NCBI GenBank assembly: GCA_016213325.1
Contig: JACRAY010000011.1
Location: 124,001-188,000, forward strand
Direction of reading: 5' to 3'
DNA: 64,000 nt
Source of the DNA: Burkholderiales bacterium
GTDB lineage: Bacteria > Pseudomonadota > Gammaproteobacteria > Burkholderiales > Burkholderiaceae_C
Shown: piece after piece, positions 53,485-63,986 of the stretch
Layout: every line of letters starts with the position of its first letter
Position numbering within the stretch: the first letter of the stretch is position 1
Translations under genes and position numbers: made by a program
Notes under the pieces: model-generated
Database searches by the model: none
Told to the model about the DNA's origin: nothing
Seen by the model: only the letters and a program-made list of their open reading frames with translations

Positions 53485-54158
53485 GGGCGTTTTCCGTCGG
53501 GGCGTGCGCAGATGCCGTTCAGCACGGTCTCGACCTGCGAGTGGAGGTAGCGTTCGGGGTCCAGCGCGTACTCACGCGGCACGCAGGGGGCCAGCGAATG
53601 TTTCGTCATGATCAGGAAGATCATCGGCGCGATGATGCTGAACACCGCGTAGTCCATGTCCAGCTCGCGGAACTCGCCGCGGTCCACGCCGCGCTGCAGG
53701 ATGCGGCGGATCAGCATGTTGGCCGGGACTATCACTTCCTGGTGGTAGAAGGCCGTGATGTCGGGGAAGTTGCGCGCCTCGCTGAACATCAGCTTGGTGA
53801 TGCCCGAAGCGCGCGTGTTGCCGATGCGGTCCCACCATACCTTCATGCAGTAGCGCACCATGTCGGCCGTGTTGCCCTCGAAAGTCTCGAACTCCTCGTT
53901 CCATTCCTTGAAGCGGCCGGAGATGTTCTCGCGCACCACCGCCTTGAACAGTTCTTCCTTGCTGGGGAAGTAGAGGAAGAGGGTACCCTTGGACACGCCG
54001 GCGCGCGCGGCCACTTCCTCGGCGCGGGTGGCCGCAAACCCTTTCTCGACGAAGAGGTCGAGCGCGGCGTCGAGCAGTTCGCCGGGGCGGGCTTCCTTGC
54101 GGCGCTCGCGCTTCGCCGGCGCCTCGTCGGTGCGGGCGATGAACTTGTCCAGGGGCAT
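53481..54158 (-). CDS. TetR-family repressor of the RND pump
   Basis: A 225-residue regulator with an N-terminal helix-turn-helix (RAEEVAARAGVSKGTLFLYFP, about residues 40-62) and a TetR_C ligand domain. It leads the pump operon, so it is most likely autorepressed together with the pump. A dyad operator lies nine bases upstream of its ATG. ATG 54158 is taken; the longer frame to 54215 crosses the operator and is unlikely. Confidence 0.9.
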   Translation of the reverse strand: MPLDKFIARTDEAPAKRERRKEARPGELLDAALDLFVEKGFAATRAEEVAARAGVSKGTLFLYFPSKEELFKAVVRENISGRFKEWNEEFETFEGNTADMVRYCMKVWWDRIGNTRASGITKLMFSEARNFPDITAFYHQEVIVPANMLIRRILQRGVDRGEFRELDMDYAVFSIIAPMIFLIMTKHSLAPCVPREYALDPERYLHSQVETVLNGICARPDGKRP

Positions 54159-54166
54159 GGCTGAAA

Positions 54167-54188
54167 TTACTGACTGACTGGTTAGTAA
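54167..54188. promoter_or_regulatory. TetR-type operator dyad
   Basis: TTACTGAC and GTTAGTAA form arms (7 of 8 bases complementary) around the centre TGACTG, in the 100-base gap between divergent tetR and msrA. The internal GACTGACTGG repeat is typical of AcrR/TtgR-like operators. Confidence 0.65.
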
Positions 54189-54258
54189 TGTAGTGGCTGA
54201 GTAAGCCGGCGTCAAGCGCCTCGACTACAGTTCTCAACCTATAGAGAGGCCTGACCAT

Positions 54259-54789
54259 ATGGAAACGATCGTGCTGGGCGGCGGGTGCTTCTGGTGCACG
54301 GAAGCGGTGTTCAAGGAGGTCCGCGGCGTCGTCGACGTCGAGTCGGGCTACAGCAACGGCAACTTGCCCAACCCCACTTACGAAGCGGTGTGCACGGGGG
54401 CCACCGGGCACGCCGAAGTGGTGAAGCTCACCTACGACCCGGCGCAGATCAGCACCCGGCAGGTGCTGGAGATCTTCTTCGTCGTGCACGACCCGACTCA
54501 GCTGAACCGGCAGGGCAACGACATGGGCACGCAGTACCGCAGCGGCATCTACTACACCACCGCCGACCAGAAGCAGGTGGCCGAAGCGATGGTGCGCCAG
54601 CTCATCGTGGACAAGGTGTACGGCAAGGCCGTGGTCACCGAGGTCAAGCCGCTGGCCGACTACTACCCGGCCGAGGACTACCACCAGGACTTCTTCGAGA
54701 AGAACCCCGGGCAGGGCTACTGCCTCGCCGTGGCCGCGCCCAAGGTGGAGAAGTTCCGCAAGACCTTCCGCGAGTTCGCCAAGCCGTGA
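54259..54789 (+). CDS. msrA: Peptide-methionine (S)-S-oxide reductase
   Basis: A 176-residue enzyme with the catalytic Cys10 in GGGCFWCTEAVF, plus YRSGIYY and GYC near the C-terminus. It repairs oxidised Met. Its stop overlaps the next start (GTGA at 54786-54789), so it is linked to the ABC genes. Confidence 0.95.
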   Translation: METIVLGGGCFWCTEAVFKEVRGVVDVESGYSNGNLPNPTYEAVCTGATGHAEVVKLTYDPAQISTRQVLEIFFVVHDPTQLNRQGNDMGTQYRSGIYYTTADQKQVAEAMVRQLIVDKVYGKAVVTEVKPLADYYPAEDYHQDFFEKNPGQGYCLAVAAPKVEKFRKTFREFAKP

Positions 54790-55424
54790 TCGAAACGCGG
54801 GCGCTGCGCTACGACCATCCGGCCGGGCCGTCGCTCGCATTCGGCGATGTGGCCGTGCCGCAGGGCGGCACGCTGCTGCTGCAGGGGCGCTCCGGCAGCG
54901 GCAAGTCGACCTGGCTGGCGCTGCTGGCGGGCCTGCTCACCGCCACCAGCGGCGACGCCGTCGTGGCAGGGCAGCCGGTGTCGCAGCTGCCGGGCGCGGC
55001 GCGCGATGGCTGGCGTTCCCGCACCATCGGCTTCCTGCCGCAGAAGCTGCACCTGAGCGAAGCGCTCACGGTCGAAGGCAACCTGGCGCTGGCGTACTTC
55101 GCTGCAGGCGTGCGCGAAGACAAAGCCGCCATCCGCAGCGCGCTCGATGCGCTGGGGGTGGGGGCGCTGGCGCACCGCAAGCCCTCGCAGCTTTCCGGCG
55201 GCGAAGCGCAACGCGTGGCGCTGGCGCGCGCTACGCTGATGCAGCCGAAGGTGATCCTGGCGGACGAGCCGACCGCCAGCCTCGACGACGAGTCGGCCGC
55301 AGCTGCACTGGCCCTGCTGCGCGAGTCGGCGGCGCGCTGCCACGCCACGCTGGTGATCGCGACGCACGACGCGCGCGTGCGCGAAGCGATGGGCGGCGCC
55401 ATCGTGCATCGCCTGGCCGCATGA
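54786..55424 (+). CDS. ABC transporter ATP-binding protein (LolD/MacB-like)
   Basis: A 212-residue ATPase with Walker A GRSGSGKST (34-42), signature LSGGEAQRVA, Walker B VILADEP and an H-loop in IATHD. It pairs with the FtsX-type permease next to it. It starts with GTG inside the msrA stop. Confidence 0.9.
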   Translation: MIETRALRYDHPAGPSLAFGDVAVPQGGTLLLQGRSGSGKSTWLALLAGLLTATSGDAVVAGQPVSQLPGAARDGWRSRTIGFLPQKLHLSEALTVEGNLALAYFAAGVREDKAAIRSALDALGVGALAHRKPSQLSGGEAQRVALARATLMQPKVILADEPTASLDDESAAAALALLRESAARCHATLVIATHDARVREAMGGAIVHRLAA

Positions 55425-56623
55425 AGACCGCGTCGCTCGCGCTGCTCTACCTCTGGTCGCGCCCGCTGGCGGCGGTGCTCAACCTGCTGCTGCTCGCGCT
55501 GGGCGTCTCGGCCATCACCTTCGTCGTGCTGGTCAGCGAACAGGTGGACCGTGCCTTCGAGCGCGACCTGGCGGGCATCGACGCGGTGGTCGGCGCCAAG
55601 GGCAGCCCGCTGCAGCTGATCATGGCGGGCGTGTTCCACATCGACGTGCCGCCGGGCAACGTGGCGCTGGAAGACGTGCGCAGGCTGTCGGGCCACCCGA
55701 TGGTGAAGCACGTGATCCCGCTGGCGCTGGGGGACACCTTCCGCGGCTGGCGCATCGCGGGCACGACCCCGCAGTACGTCGAGCACTACCGGGTGCAGCC
55801 CGCGCAGGGGCGCCTGTGGCGCGAGCCGATGGAGGCCGTGCTGGGGGCGGAAGTGGCACGCAACTCGGGGCTGGCCAACGGCATGCAGTTCAGCGGCAGC
55901 CACGGCCTGGCGCCCGGCGGCGAGCAGCACAGCGACGTGCCGTATCGCGTGGTCGGCGTGCTGGCGCCTTGCCAGTGCGTGCTCGACCGCCTCGTGCTTA
56001 CCGGCATCGAGTCGGTGTGGCGCGTGCACGAGAAGGCCCTGGCCGTCGACGAAGAAGACCGCAAGGCGCTGGAAGCGGAACGCGAAGTGACCATGGCGTT
56101 GGTGACCTACAAGACGCCGCTGGCCGCCGTGACTTTCCCTCGCTTCGTGAACAGCCAGACCAACATGCAGGCCGCGGCCCCTGCCGTCGAAGTGACACGG
56201 CTGCTGCGCATGCTGGGCACGGGCACCGACGTGCTGCGGGGTTTCGGCGCGGTGCTGCTGCTGGTGGCCGCGCTGTCGGTTTTCATCGCCTTGTGGAACG
56301 CCGTGCGCGAGCGCAGCGCCGACCTCGCGATGATGCGCATGCTGGGTGCGCCGCCGTGGAAAGTGGCCGCCCTGCTGTTCTGCGAGGCGCTGTGGCTTGC
56401 CCTGCTGGCTTCGGCCATCGGGTTGGCCGCGGGACACGGGCTCGCGGCGCTGGTAGGCTATGTGCTTCAGTCGCGCCAGTCGGTGCCGGTCACCGGCTGG
56501 ACCTGGGCGGCGGCTGAAGCGTGGATCCCGGTGGCGGCCGTTGCCGCAGCGGGCCTGGCAGCGCTGGTCCCCGCCATCGCGGCTTACCGGGTCGACGTGG
56601 CCCGCCTGCTCAATTCGAGGTGA
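55421..56623 (+). CDS. FtsX/MacB-like ABC permease
   Basis: A 400-residue permease with an N-terminal helix, a large periplasmic domain (residues 45-260) and three C-terminal helices (GAVLLLVAALSVFIALWNAV, then MLGAPPWKVAAL). It is coupled to the ATPase by ATGA. The type extracts or exports lipoproteins or other envelope substrates, or acts mechanically. The substrate is unknown. Confidence 0.88.
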   Translation: MKTASLALLYLWSRPLAAVLNLLLLALGVSAITFVVLVSEQVDRAFERDLAGIDAVVGAKGSPLQLIMAGVFHIDVPPGNVALEDVRRLSGHPMVKHVIPLALGDTFRGWRIAGTTPQYVEHYRVQPAQGRLWREPMEAVLGAEVARNSGLANGMQFSGSHGLAPGGEQHSDVPYRVVGVLAPCQCVLDRLVLTGIESVWRVHEKALAVDEEDRKALEAEREVTMALVTYKTPLAAVTFPRFVNSQTNMQAAAPAVEVTRLLRMLGTGTDVLRGFGAVLLLVAALSVFIALWNAVRERSADLAMMRMLGAPPWKVAALLFCEALWLALLASAIGLAAGHGLAALVGYVLQSRQSVPVTGWTWAAAEAWIPVAAVAAAGLAALVPAIAAYRVDVARLLNSR

Positions 56624-56625
56624 AG

Positions 56626-56868
56626 ATGATGAAGCTATGGATGGCCGCCGTGCTGCTCGCCCCGCTGGCCCTGCTGGCAGCGGAAAAGCACGATGCCGAA
56701 GCGGTGAAGAAGGACGTGCAGCGCCATCGTGCGATGGCCGCTGCCCACGAGCAGATGGCGAAGTGCCTGGAGTCGAACAAGGGGCACGACACCTGCCAGC
56801 GCCAGCTGCAGGACGCTTGCAAGGGCCTCGGTATAGGAAAATACTGCGGCATGAAGCACGAGCATTGA
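56626..56868 (+). CDS. Small exported Cys/His-rich protein
   Basis: 80 residues with a signal peptide ending near LLA-AEK. The mature part has four Cys (KCLESNKGHDTC and ACKGLGIGKYC) and a His-rich end (KHEH). Two Cys-x(8-9)-Cys pairs suggest disulfides or metal binding. It is unrecognised. It is placed between the FtsX-type permease and DUF3299 in one unit. GAGGTGAAG precedes the ATG. Confidence 0.65.
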   Translation: MMKLWMAAVLLAPLALLAAEKHDAEAVKKDVQRHRAMAAAHEQMAKCLESNKGHDTCQRQLQDACKGLGIGKYCGMKHEH

Positions 56869-56891
56869 TGCACGTGCCTGGAGTACCCATC

Positions 56892-57383
56892 ATGAAGACC
56901 GCCGCTTTCCTGCTGGCTTCGACGCTGGCCTTCGCTGCGCAGGCCCAGCTGTCGTCGCCTGTGCCCGCCGGCACGGGTCCTGGCGTGCACAGTCCCAACA
57001 GTCCCATCGCCCCGCTGCCCAACCGGGGCGACGTGGTGCCGTGGTCGCTGCTGACCGACGTGAAGACCAAGGCCGTGGACAACAAGATCGTGCCGGTCTT
57101 CGCGCGGGAACAGCTCGCACTCGACCAGAAGAAGCAGCGCGTGCAGGGCTTCATGATGCCGCTGGAGCCGGGCGAGAAGCAGAAGCACTTCCTGCTGAGC
57201 TCGGTGCCGCTCACCTGTGCCTTCTGCGTGCCCGGCGGGCCGGAAAGCATGATCGAGGTGAAGACGAAGGAGCCGGTAAAGTACACCCAGGAGCCCGTGA
57301 CCATCGAAGGCCGGTTTGCCGTACTGAACGATGACCCGTATGGGCTGTATTACCGGGTGACGGATGCGGTGGCGGTGAAGTAG
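56892..57383 (+). CDS. DUF3299 exported protein
   Basis: A 163-residue protein with a signal peptide ending near AQAQ. The LTCAFCVPGGPESMIEV motif with Cys-x2-Cys is typical of DUF3299. The family is often found beside FtsX-type ABC genes and zinc- or copper-regulated lipoproteins. Its role is unknown. It ends the 54259-57383 gene run. Confidence 0.8.
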   Translation: MKTAAFLLASTLAFAAQAQLSSPVPAGTGPGVHSPNSPIAPLPNRGDVVPWSLLTDVKTKAVDNKIVPVFAREQLALDQKKQRVQGFMMPLEPGEKQKHFLLSSVPLTCAFCVPGGPESMIEVKTKEPVKYTQEPVTIEGRFAVLNDDPYGLYYRVTDAVAVK

Positions 57384-57387
57384 GGAG

Positions 57388-57771
57388 TCAGCGCTTCGCG
57401 GTGTTGTTCCTGATCCAGGAGGCGAATTCCGAATCGTCCAGTTCACCTGCGGACACAGCCAGCATGGTGAGGGTGGCGTCGGCCTGCGTCGCCTTCAGCC
57501 GCCACCCGCTCAGAAACAGGAACAGGCCGACCGCCAGGAAGGCTGCCCGCTTGTTCCCGTCGATGAACGGATGGTTGCGGGCCAAGGCCACGCCGTAGGC
57601 AGCCGCGAGGTCTGCATAGTCGGGCGAACCGTAGTGGGCAGAATTCGGCACTCGCGCAAGCGCCGACTCGAAGAGGCCTTCGTCCCTCAATCCGGGAGCA
57701 CCGCCGTGCTCAGCCAGGCTCTCGCCGTGGAGCAGCAGCAGCGCCTGCCGGTCGACCCAGCGCCAGCTCAC
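57388..57771 (-). CDS. doc: Doc/Fic-family toxin
   Basis: A 127-residue Fic-fold protein. HPFIDGNKRAAFLA (His67, Asp71, Lys74, Arg75) matches the Doc motif HPFxDGNKR. Doc phosphorylates EF-Tu. The protein also has the long DEGLFESALARVPNSAHYGS loop. It starts four bases inside the antitoxin stop. It is intact, so toxic activity is likely. Confidence 0.92.
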   Translation of the reverse strand: MSWRWVDRQALLLLHGESLAEHGGAPGLRDEGLFESALARVPNSAHYGSPDYADLAAAYGVALARNHPFIDGNKRAAFLAVGLFLFLSGWRLKATQADATLTMLAVSAGELDDSEFASWIRNNTAKR

Positions 57772-57992
57772 TTCGCGAGCTGGTGGAAGCTGTCGCGAAA
57801 TTCACGCATGAATTCGCGGCCCGCCTGCACCTGCTCTTCGAGGGCCGGGTCATAAGGCGTGAGCACGTAGCCCTCCGGCGTTTCCGTGAGGAAGACGGTC
57901 TGGCCCTTCTCGAGCCTGAGGCGCGCGAGCGCTTCTTTCGGCAGGATGACACCGACCGAGTTGCCGATCTGCGTGAGTTTCAGGACGTGCAT
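57768..57992 (-). CDS. AbrB/MazE-like antitoxin paired with Doc
   Basis: 74 residues with a swapped-hairpin AbrB DNA-binding domain (LTQIGNSVGVILPKEALARL) and a C-terminal toxin-neutralising tail. Doc is classically paired with Phd; here the partner is of AbrB type. ATG 57992 is chosen; a GTG at 58001 is in frame. The operator is at 58009-58024. Confidence 0.85.
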   Translation of the reverse strand: MHVLKLTQIGNSVGVILPKEALARLRLEKGQTVFLTETPEGYVLTPYDPALEEQVQAGREFMREFRDSFHQLAK

Positions 57993-58008
57993 GGCAGCCA
58001 CCCACTGT

Positions 58009-58024
58009 TATAACGGTAGTTATA
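58009..58024. promoter_or_regulatory. Operator/promoter dyad of the AbrB-Doc module
   Basis: TATAAC-GGTA-GTTATA is a perfect inverted repeat 17 bases before the antitoxin ATG. Each arm read leftwards is also a good -10 sequence. It lies between the module and sugE, so it could affect both. Confidence 0.65.
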
Positions 58025-58052
58025 CTAACGCGAACACGAAGGAGATTCAACC

Positions 58053-58367
58053 ATGTCCTGGCTCATCCTCGTCGTTGCCGGCCTGTTCGAGGTGGGCTGG
58101 GCCATCGGCCTGAAGTACACCGATGGATTCACCAAGCCGTGGCCGTCGACGTTGACTGTCGCGGCGATGGTGGTCAGCGTCGTGCTGCTGGGCATGGCGA
58201 TGCGCACGCTGCCCGTCGGTACGGCCTATGCGGTGTGGACCGGCATCGGTGCCGTGGGCACGGTGATCCTGGGGATCGTCCTGTTCGGTGAGCCGGCCAC
58301 CGTGGCGCGGCTGGTGTGCATCGGCTTGATCCTTGCGGGCATCGTCGGCTTGAAGCTGGCGCATTGA
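58053..58367 (+). CDS. sugE: SMR-family efflux protein SugE/Gdx
   Basis: A 104-residue, four-helix small multidrug resistance protein. Glu13 in [17 protein letters not shown] is the essential proton/substrate site, and [16 protein letters not shown] is the SMR signature. Gdx members export guanidinium. GGAG precedes the ATG. No riboswitch is visible in the short leader. Confidence 0.92.
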   Translation: MSWLILVVAGLFEVGWAIGLKYTDGFTKPWPSTLTVAAMVVSVVLLGMAMRTLPVGTAYAVWTGIGAVGTVILGIVLFGEPATVARLVCIGLILAGIVGLKLAH

Positions 58368-58373
58368 CGACGC

Positions 58374-58496
58374 GATGCGCGCCTGCGGCGCTTCGACCCC
58401 GTGTGCGGCGGGATGCGCGCCTGCGGCGCTTCGACCCCGCCCTACGTGGACGGGTTTCCGTAGGGTGGGGTCAAAGCGCGCAGCGCGTACCCCACC
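58374..58496. repeat. REP/BIME-like repeat cluster between sugE and pdxH
   Basis: A 27-base unit (GATGCGCGCCTGCGGCGCTT then CGACCCC) occurs at 58374-58400 and 58412-58438. The second copy continues into GCCCTAC and is inversely repeated by 58460-58484 (GTAGGGTGGGGTCAAAGCGC), so a long imperfect hairpin forms. It fills the whole gap between two converging genes. Confidence 0.8.
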
Positions 58497-58498
58497 GT

Positions 58499-59146
58499 TC
58501 AGGGTGCCAACCGCTCCCGCACCCAGGAACCACCCACCAGCGAATAGCGCAACCGGTCATGCAACCTGCTGCGCCGCCCCTGCCAGAACTCCCACCGGTC
58601 CGCCACCAGCCGATACCCCCCCCAATGCGGCGGCCGCGGCGGGTTCAGCATGAACTGCGCGCCGAACTTCGCGGCGTTGGCCACCAGCACGCCGCGGCCG
58701 GAAATCACCTGGCTCTGCGGACTGGCCCACGCGCCGATGCGCGAGTCGAGCGGCCGGGTCGCGTAATACGCGTCGCTCTCTTCGGCCGAAGCCTTTTCCA
58801 CGCAGCCCTCGATGCGCACCACGCGTTCGAGTTCGACCCAATGGAACTGCAGCGACGCGAACGGGTTGCCCGCCAGCTCGATCCCCTTGCGGCTTTCGTA
58901 ATTGGTGTACCAGACGATGCCGCGCGCGTCGTAGCCCTTGCACAGCACCACGCGCGTGCTCGGGCGCAGGTTGCCCGCCACGGTGGCCAGCGTCATCGCG
59001 GTCGGCTCGGGCAGTTCGCCCACGATCGCTTCGGTGAGCCATTGGTCGAACTGCAGCACCGGGTCGGCGTGCGACGCGTCCTCGCCGAGCTCGGCACGCT
59101 CGTAGCTCTTGCGGAGTTGCGCGATGCGATCGGACGTCTGGCTCAT
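58499..59146 (-). CDS. pdxH: Pyridoxamine 5'-phosphate oxidase
   Basis: A 215-residue FMN enzyme making [23 protein letters not shown], then [20 protein letters not shown] and the C-terminal [17 protein letters not shown] are diagnostic. ATG 59146 is chosen; the frame open to 59239 is spurious. Confidence 0.95.
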   Translation of the reverse strand: MSQTSDRIAQLRKSYERAELGEDASHADPVLQFDQWLTEAIVGELPEPTAMTLATVAGNLRPSTRVVLCKGYDARGIVWYTNYESRKGIELAGNPFASLQFHWVELERVVRIEGCVEKASAEESDAYYATRPLDSRIGAWASPQSQVISGRGVLVANAAKFGAQFMLNPPRPPHWGGYRLVADRWEFWQGRRSRLHDRLRYSLVGGSWVRERLAP

Positions 59147-59178
59147 GCGCCGATTCTCGCACGCGGTACATTGGCACC

Positions 59179-59715
59179 ATGTCCGCACAGCCCACCGTGA
59201 TCGTGCTGGCTTCCGGCCGCGGCGACCGGTTCGTCGCATCCGGCGGCCAGGGCAGCAAGCTGCGTGCGCTGCTGGCCGGCAAGCCCGTGATCGAGCACAC
59301 GCTGGCCGCGGTGCAGGCCAGCGGCCTGCCGTGGCACCTGGAAGACGCGGGGCACGCAGGCATGGGTGATTCGATAGCCGCTGCGGTCGCGGCCACGCGC
59401 GATGCCCAAGGCTGGCTCGTGCTGCCCGCCGACCTGCCGCTGGTGCAGCCGGCCAGCCTGCTGGCCGTTGCGGCAGCGCTCGAAGCGCACGACCTGGTGC
59501 TGCCGGTGCATGGCGGGCAACGCGGCCACCCGGTCGGGTTCGGCCCTCGCTTTCGCGACGAACTGCTGGCCCTGTCGGGCCTGGCGGGCGCGGCGGCCAT
59601 TGTCCAGGCCAACCGGGCGTTCCGGCTGGAACTGGCCGACCCCGGCATCGTGACCGACATCGACACCGTGCAGGACCTGCGCGCTGCCGAACAGGAACTC
59701 AACGCCCGGCGCTGA
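59179..59715 (+). CDS. MobA/MocA-like nucleotidyltransferase
   Basis: A 178-residue NTP transferase with ASGRGDRF (signature loop), [10 protein letters not shown] (metal-binding Asp) and GHPVGFGP. Its relatives make molybdenum cofactor dinucleotides, which could serve molybdoenzymes such as that at 35093. Its end overlaps the convergent hydrolase by 17 bases. Confidence 0.82.
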   Translation: MSAQPTVIVLASGRGDRFVASGGQGSKLRALLAGKPVIEHTLAAVQASGLPWHLEDAGHAGMGDSIAAAVAATRDAQGWLVLPADLPLVQPASLLAVAAALEAHDLVLPVHGGQRGHPVGFGPRFRDELLALSGLAGAAAIVQANRAFRLELADPGIVTDIDTVQDLRAAEQELNARR

Positions 59716-60937
59716 CTGACGCCAGTGCGGTACGCGGCCCGAGTTCGTCCGCCATGAACTGCGCCAGTTCGAACCATTGCTTGGCGTCCATGCCATAGCG
59801 CCAGCCATTGCGGGCGATCACCAGGTCGTTCGCGGGCGACACGAAGACGAACTGCCCGTGGTTGCCGCGGGCCGCGAAGTCATAGCCGCCGCCCGGCCGC
59901 CGCTGCCCCCACCAGAAGGCCTGGTAGTAGCGGTCGCGCCGGCCGCGCGTCCAGGGCGACGCATCGTAGTAACCCGGCGGCGGGGGCGCGGCATCCGGCG
60001 CCGTGCTTTCGATCGCCCATGACTGGGGCACGACCTGGCGGTCACCGTTGCGCCCCTGGCGCAGCATCAGCAGGCCGAAGCGCGCGAAGTCGCGGGCCGT
60101 GGCGTTGATGCCGCTTTCCATCTTCTCGAAGCCGGAGGACTCGCTGTCGAGGCTCCACGACGCAGGTGAAGCCATGCCGGCCGGCTGCCACAACCTGCGT
60201 TCGAGGTATTGCGCCACCGGCATGCGCGTGGCGCGTTCCAGCACCATGCCCAGCAGCAGCGGGTGGTAGTTGTTGTAGTGGAAGCTGCGGCCCGGCGCGC
60301 CGTCGATGCGGCTTTCGCCCAGCGCCAGCGCCCGCAGGTCGGGGTAGTAGTAGGTCTTGGCGTCGTCGCCGTGCAGGAAGGGAAACTCGCGATACCGGAT
60401 GCCCGATGCCATGCGCACCAGGTGCCGCAGCGTCACGGCATCGAACCGCGCGTCGCGCTGCCGCAATTCGGGCAGGTAGCGCGTCACCGGGTCGTCGATG
60501 CTGCCGATGGCGCCCTCGGCGATGGCGATGCCGACGAGCGCCGACACCATCGACTTGGCCACCGAAAACGACGTCACCCAGCCGTCGGGCGAGCCCCCGT
60601 TGAAGTAGCCCTCGTAGATGATTTCACCGCCATGCACAACGACGAACGCCTGCGTGCCGAGTTCCTCGAGCCGCGCCTCCATGTCGGCACCGCCGCCCGC
60701 CTTGCGCCACGCCGCCTGCACGGCCGGCTTCTCGTCGCGCACGGGCAAGGGCCGCGCGTCCGGCGCCGGCGCGATCCTGCGCATGGGGAAGCGCGTGTGG
60801 TCGTCGGCATCGGCATCGCGCCAGATGAAGACGCGCCACACGTACTCGGGCGGGTAGGCCATGCACGCCGCGCCCAGCAGCAGGGCTGCGGCCAGCGGAA
60901 TCGCCAGCAGTGCCCGGGCGAGGCGCGGGCGTCTCAA
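59699..60937 (-). CDS. Beta-lactamase-fold serine hydrolase
   Basis: A 412-residue exported class C-like hydrolase with SxxK SVAK (Ser125-Lys128), Tyr-x-Asn in SFHYNNYHP and an HGQFV third motif region. A hydrophobic N-terminus (LARALLAIPLAAALLLGAAC) anchors or exports it. The substrate is unknown; peptidase or esterase activity is possible. It is ATGA-coupled to sodC. Confidence 0.88.
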   Translation of the reverse strand: MRRPRLARALLAIPLAAALLLGAACMAYPPEYVWRVFIWRDADADDHTRFPMRRIAPAPDARPLPVRDEKPAVQAAWRKAGGGADMEARLEELGTQAFVVVHGGEIIYEGYFNGGSPDGWVTSFSVAKSMVSALVGIAIAEGAIGSIDDPVTRYLPELRQRDARFDAVTLRHLVRMASGIRYREFPFLHGDDAKTYYYPDLRALALGESRIDGAPGRSFHYNNYHPLLLGMVLERATRMPVAQYLERRLWQPAGMASPASWSLDSESSGFEKMESGINATARDFARFGLLMLRQGRNGDRQVVPQSWAIESTAPDAAPPPPGYYDASPWTRGRRDRYYQAFWWGQRRPGGGYDFAARGNHGQFVFVSPANDLVIARNGWRYGMDAKQWFELAQFMADELGPRTALASVSAGR

Positions 60938-61452
60938 GTGCGCCGGATCACCGCGCAGGCGAGCCGCGGGCCGGCATTGCCGGTGGGCTGCGTGCGGAAG
61001 TCGTCGGGATCGCGATGCACGATGAGGCCCTTGCCGACGATGTCGGCTGTACCGCTGCCGACGCTGATCGAGCCGGACTCGAAGCTGAAGCGCACCACGC
61101 CCATGGCATCGGCCTTCAGCGATGGCAGGTCGCCCACGTGGTGCGCGCCTGCGCCATGCTGGCCGTGCGGCTTGCCGTCGGGGTTGAAGTGGCCGCCGGT
61201 GCTCATGCCGTCGCCGCTGGAGCAGTCGCCCTTCTCGTGCACGTGGAAGCCGTGGTCGGCGTTGGGCTTGAGGCCGCGCACTTCGCCGGTGACCTGCACC
61301 TTGCCGCCGGCCTGCGTGAAACGCACGGTGCCGGTGGTGGCATTGCCGCGCGTGGCCTGCAGGTCGGCCACTGCGGTGGGGCCCTGGGGGGTGGCGCAGC
61401 CGGCCAGCAAGGCGGCTGCCGCCGCGGCTATGGCGAAGTGGTGGGTACCCAT
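60934..61452 (-). CDS. sodC: Cu/Zn superoxide dismutase family lipoprotein
   Basis: 172 residues with lipobox LLAGC (Cys19). The metal ligands are GFHVHEKGDC, then GGHFNP, HGQHGAGAHHVGDLP and the Asp that follows. The active-site Arg is in the late GPRLACAVI region. It sits in the periplasm. Its stop overlaps the hydrolase start (ATGA). Confidence 0.9.
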   Translation of the reverse strand: MGTHHFAIAAAAAALLAGCATPQGPTAVADLQATRGNATTGTVRFTQAGGKVQVTGEVRGLKPNADHGFHVHEKGDCSSGDGMSTGGHFNPDGKPHGQHGAGAHHVGDLPSLKADAMGVVRFSFESGSISVGSGTADIVGKGLIVHRDPDDFRTQPTGNAGPRLACAVIRRT

Positions 61453-61468
61453 GGTGTTCTCCTTTTCT

Positions 61469-62056
61469 TCAGGGTTCGAGCAGTTTCAGCAGTTTCTCGA
61501 GGTGCCGGTCGTGGATGTTGTGGCGCTTCAGCTCTTCGAGTGTGCGATGGGCGTAGTCGAAAGTGGTTCCGTAGATACCCTTCGCCTCGCGGAAGATCGA
61601 ACGGTACTCTTCCTCGGTCAGGTTGCCGGTGTGGCTGGGGCTGCGCCGCGACAGCGTGAAGGCCAGCGCCTTCACCGGGCCCTGCGGCGTGTGGCAGGTG
61701 AGCCAGCGCGGGTCGTACACGGCCGTGACCATCTCGCGTTTCCACAGCGTCTTCAGCGCGCCGGCCACGTGGTCGTGGCGGATGCGGTAGACCATGCCGC
61801 GGCAGCAGCCGCCCGACAACATGCCGAAGACGAGGCCCGGTCGCTCAGGCGTGCCGCGGTTGATGCGGCTCCACATCTTCAGCGCACGATGCCAGCCGTG
61901 CACGAGGGCGGTGCGCCGCTCCACGTAGTCGAAGTCGGGGCTCCAGATGAGTGAGCCGTAGGCGAACACCCACAGGTCATCGGTGCCGCCCCACTCGCGC
62001 AGCACGCAGTCGAGCATGGGCTTGGGGTCGCGCAGCGGCTTGGGCAACTCGCTCAT
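61469..62056 (-). CDS. chaC: ChaC-type gamma-glutamylcyclotransferase
   Basis: A 195-residue glutathione-specific cyclotransferase. WVFAYGSLIWSPDFDYVERR is the substrate loop, and LTEEEYRSIFREAKGIYGTT follows the catalytic-Glu region. It degrades glutathione to 5-oxoproline and Cys-Gly. ATG 62056 is used; a start at 62065 is possible. It is divergent from edd. Confidence 0.9.
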   Translation of the reverse strand: MSELPKPLRDPKPMLDCVLREWGGTDDLWVFAYGSLIWSPDFDYVERRTALVHGWHRALKMWSRINRGTPERPGLVFGMLSGGCCRGMVYRIRHDHVAGALKTLWKREMVTAVYDPRWLTCHTPQGPVKALAFTLSRRSPSHTGNLTEEEYRSIFREAKGIYGTTFDYAHRTLEELKRHNIHDRHLEKLLKLLEP

Positions 62057-62142
62057 GGACCGCAACTCTACCGCCCCCCGTTTGGTAACGCATTCGTAAC
62101 CCGGAAGCCCCGCTGCGGCGCTTTCCGGGGTAGGATGGAGCT

Positions 62143-62155
62143 GTAACTAAGTTAC
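62143..62155. promoter_or_regulatory. HexR-type operator before edd
   Basis: GTAACTAAGTTAC is a perfect palindrome (6-1-6), with T before it, resembling the HexR motif TGTAxTxxAxTTACA. It sits 17 bases before the edd ATG. HexR regulation of edd-eda by KDPG is known in proteobacteria. Confidence 0.7.
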
Positions 62156-62171
62156 CTGATTCCAGACCGAC

Positions 62172-63976
<1,805 letters not shown>

Positions 63977-63986
<10 letters not shown>

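Noticed and set aside
58374..58496. Direct repeats between sugE and pdxH as a CRISPR array
   Set aside because: There are only two repeats, an 11-base spacer and no cas genes; the inverted copy fits a REP/BIME element.
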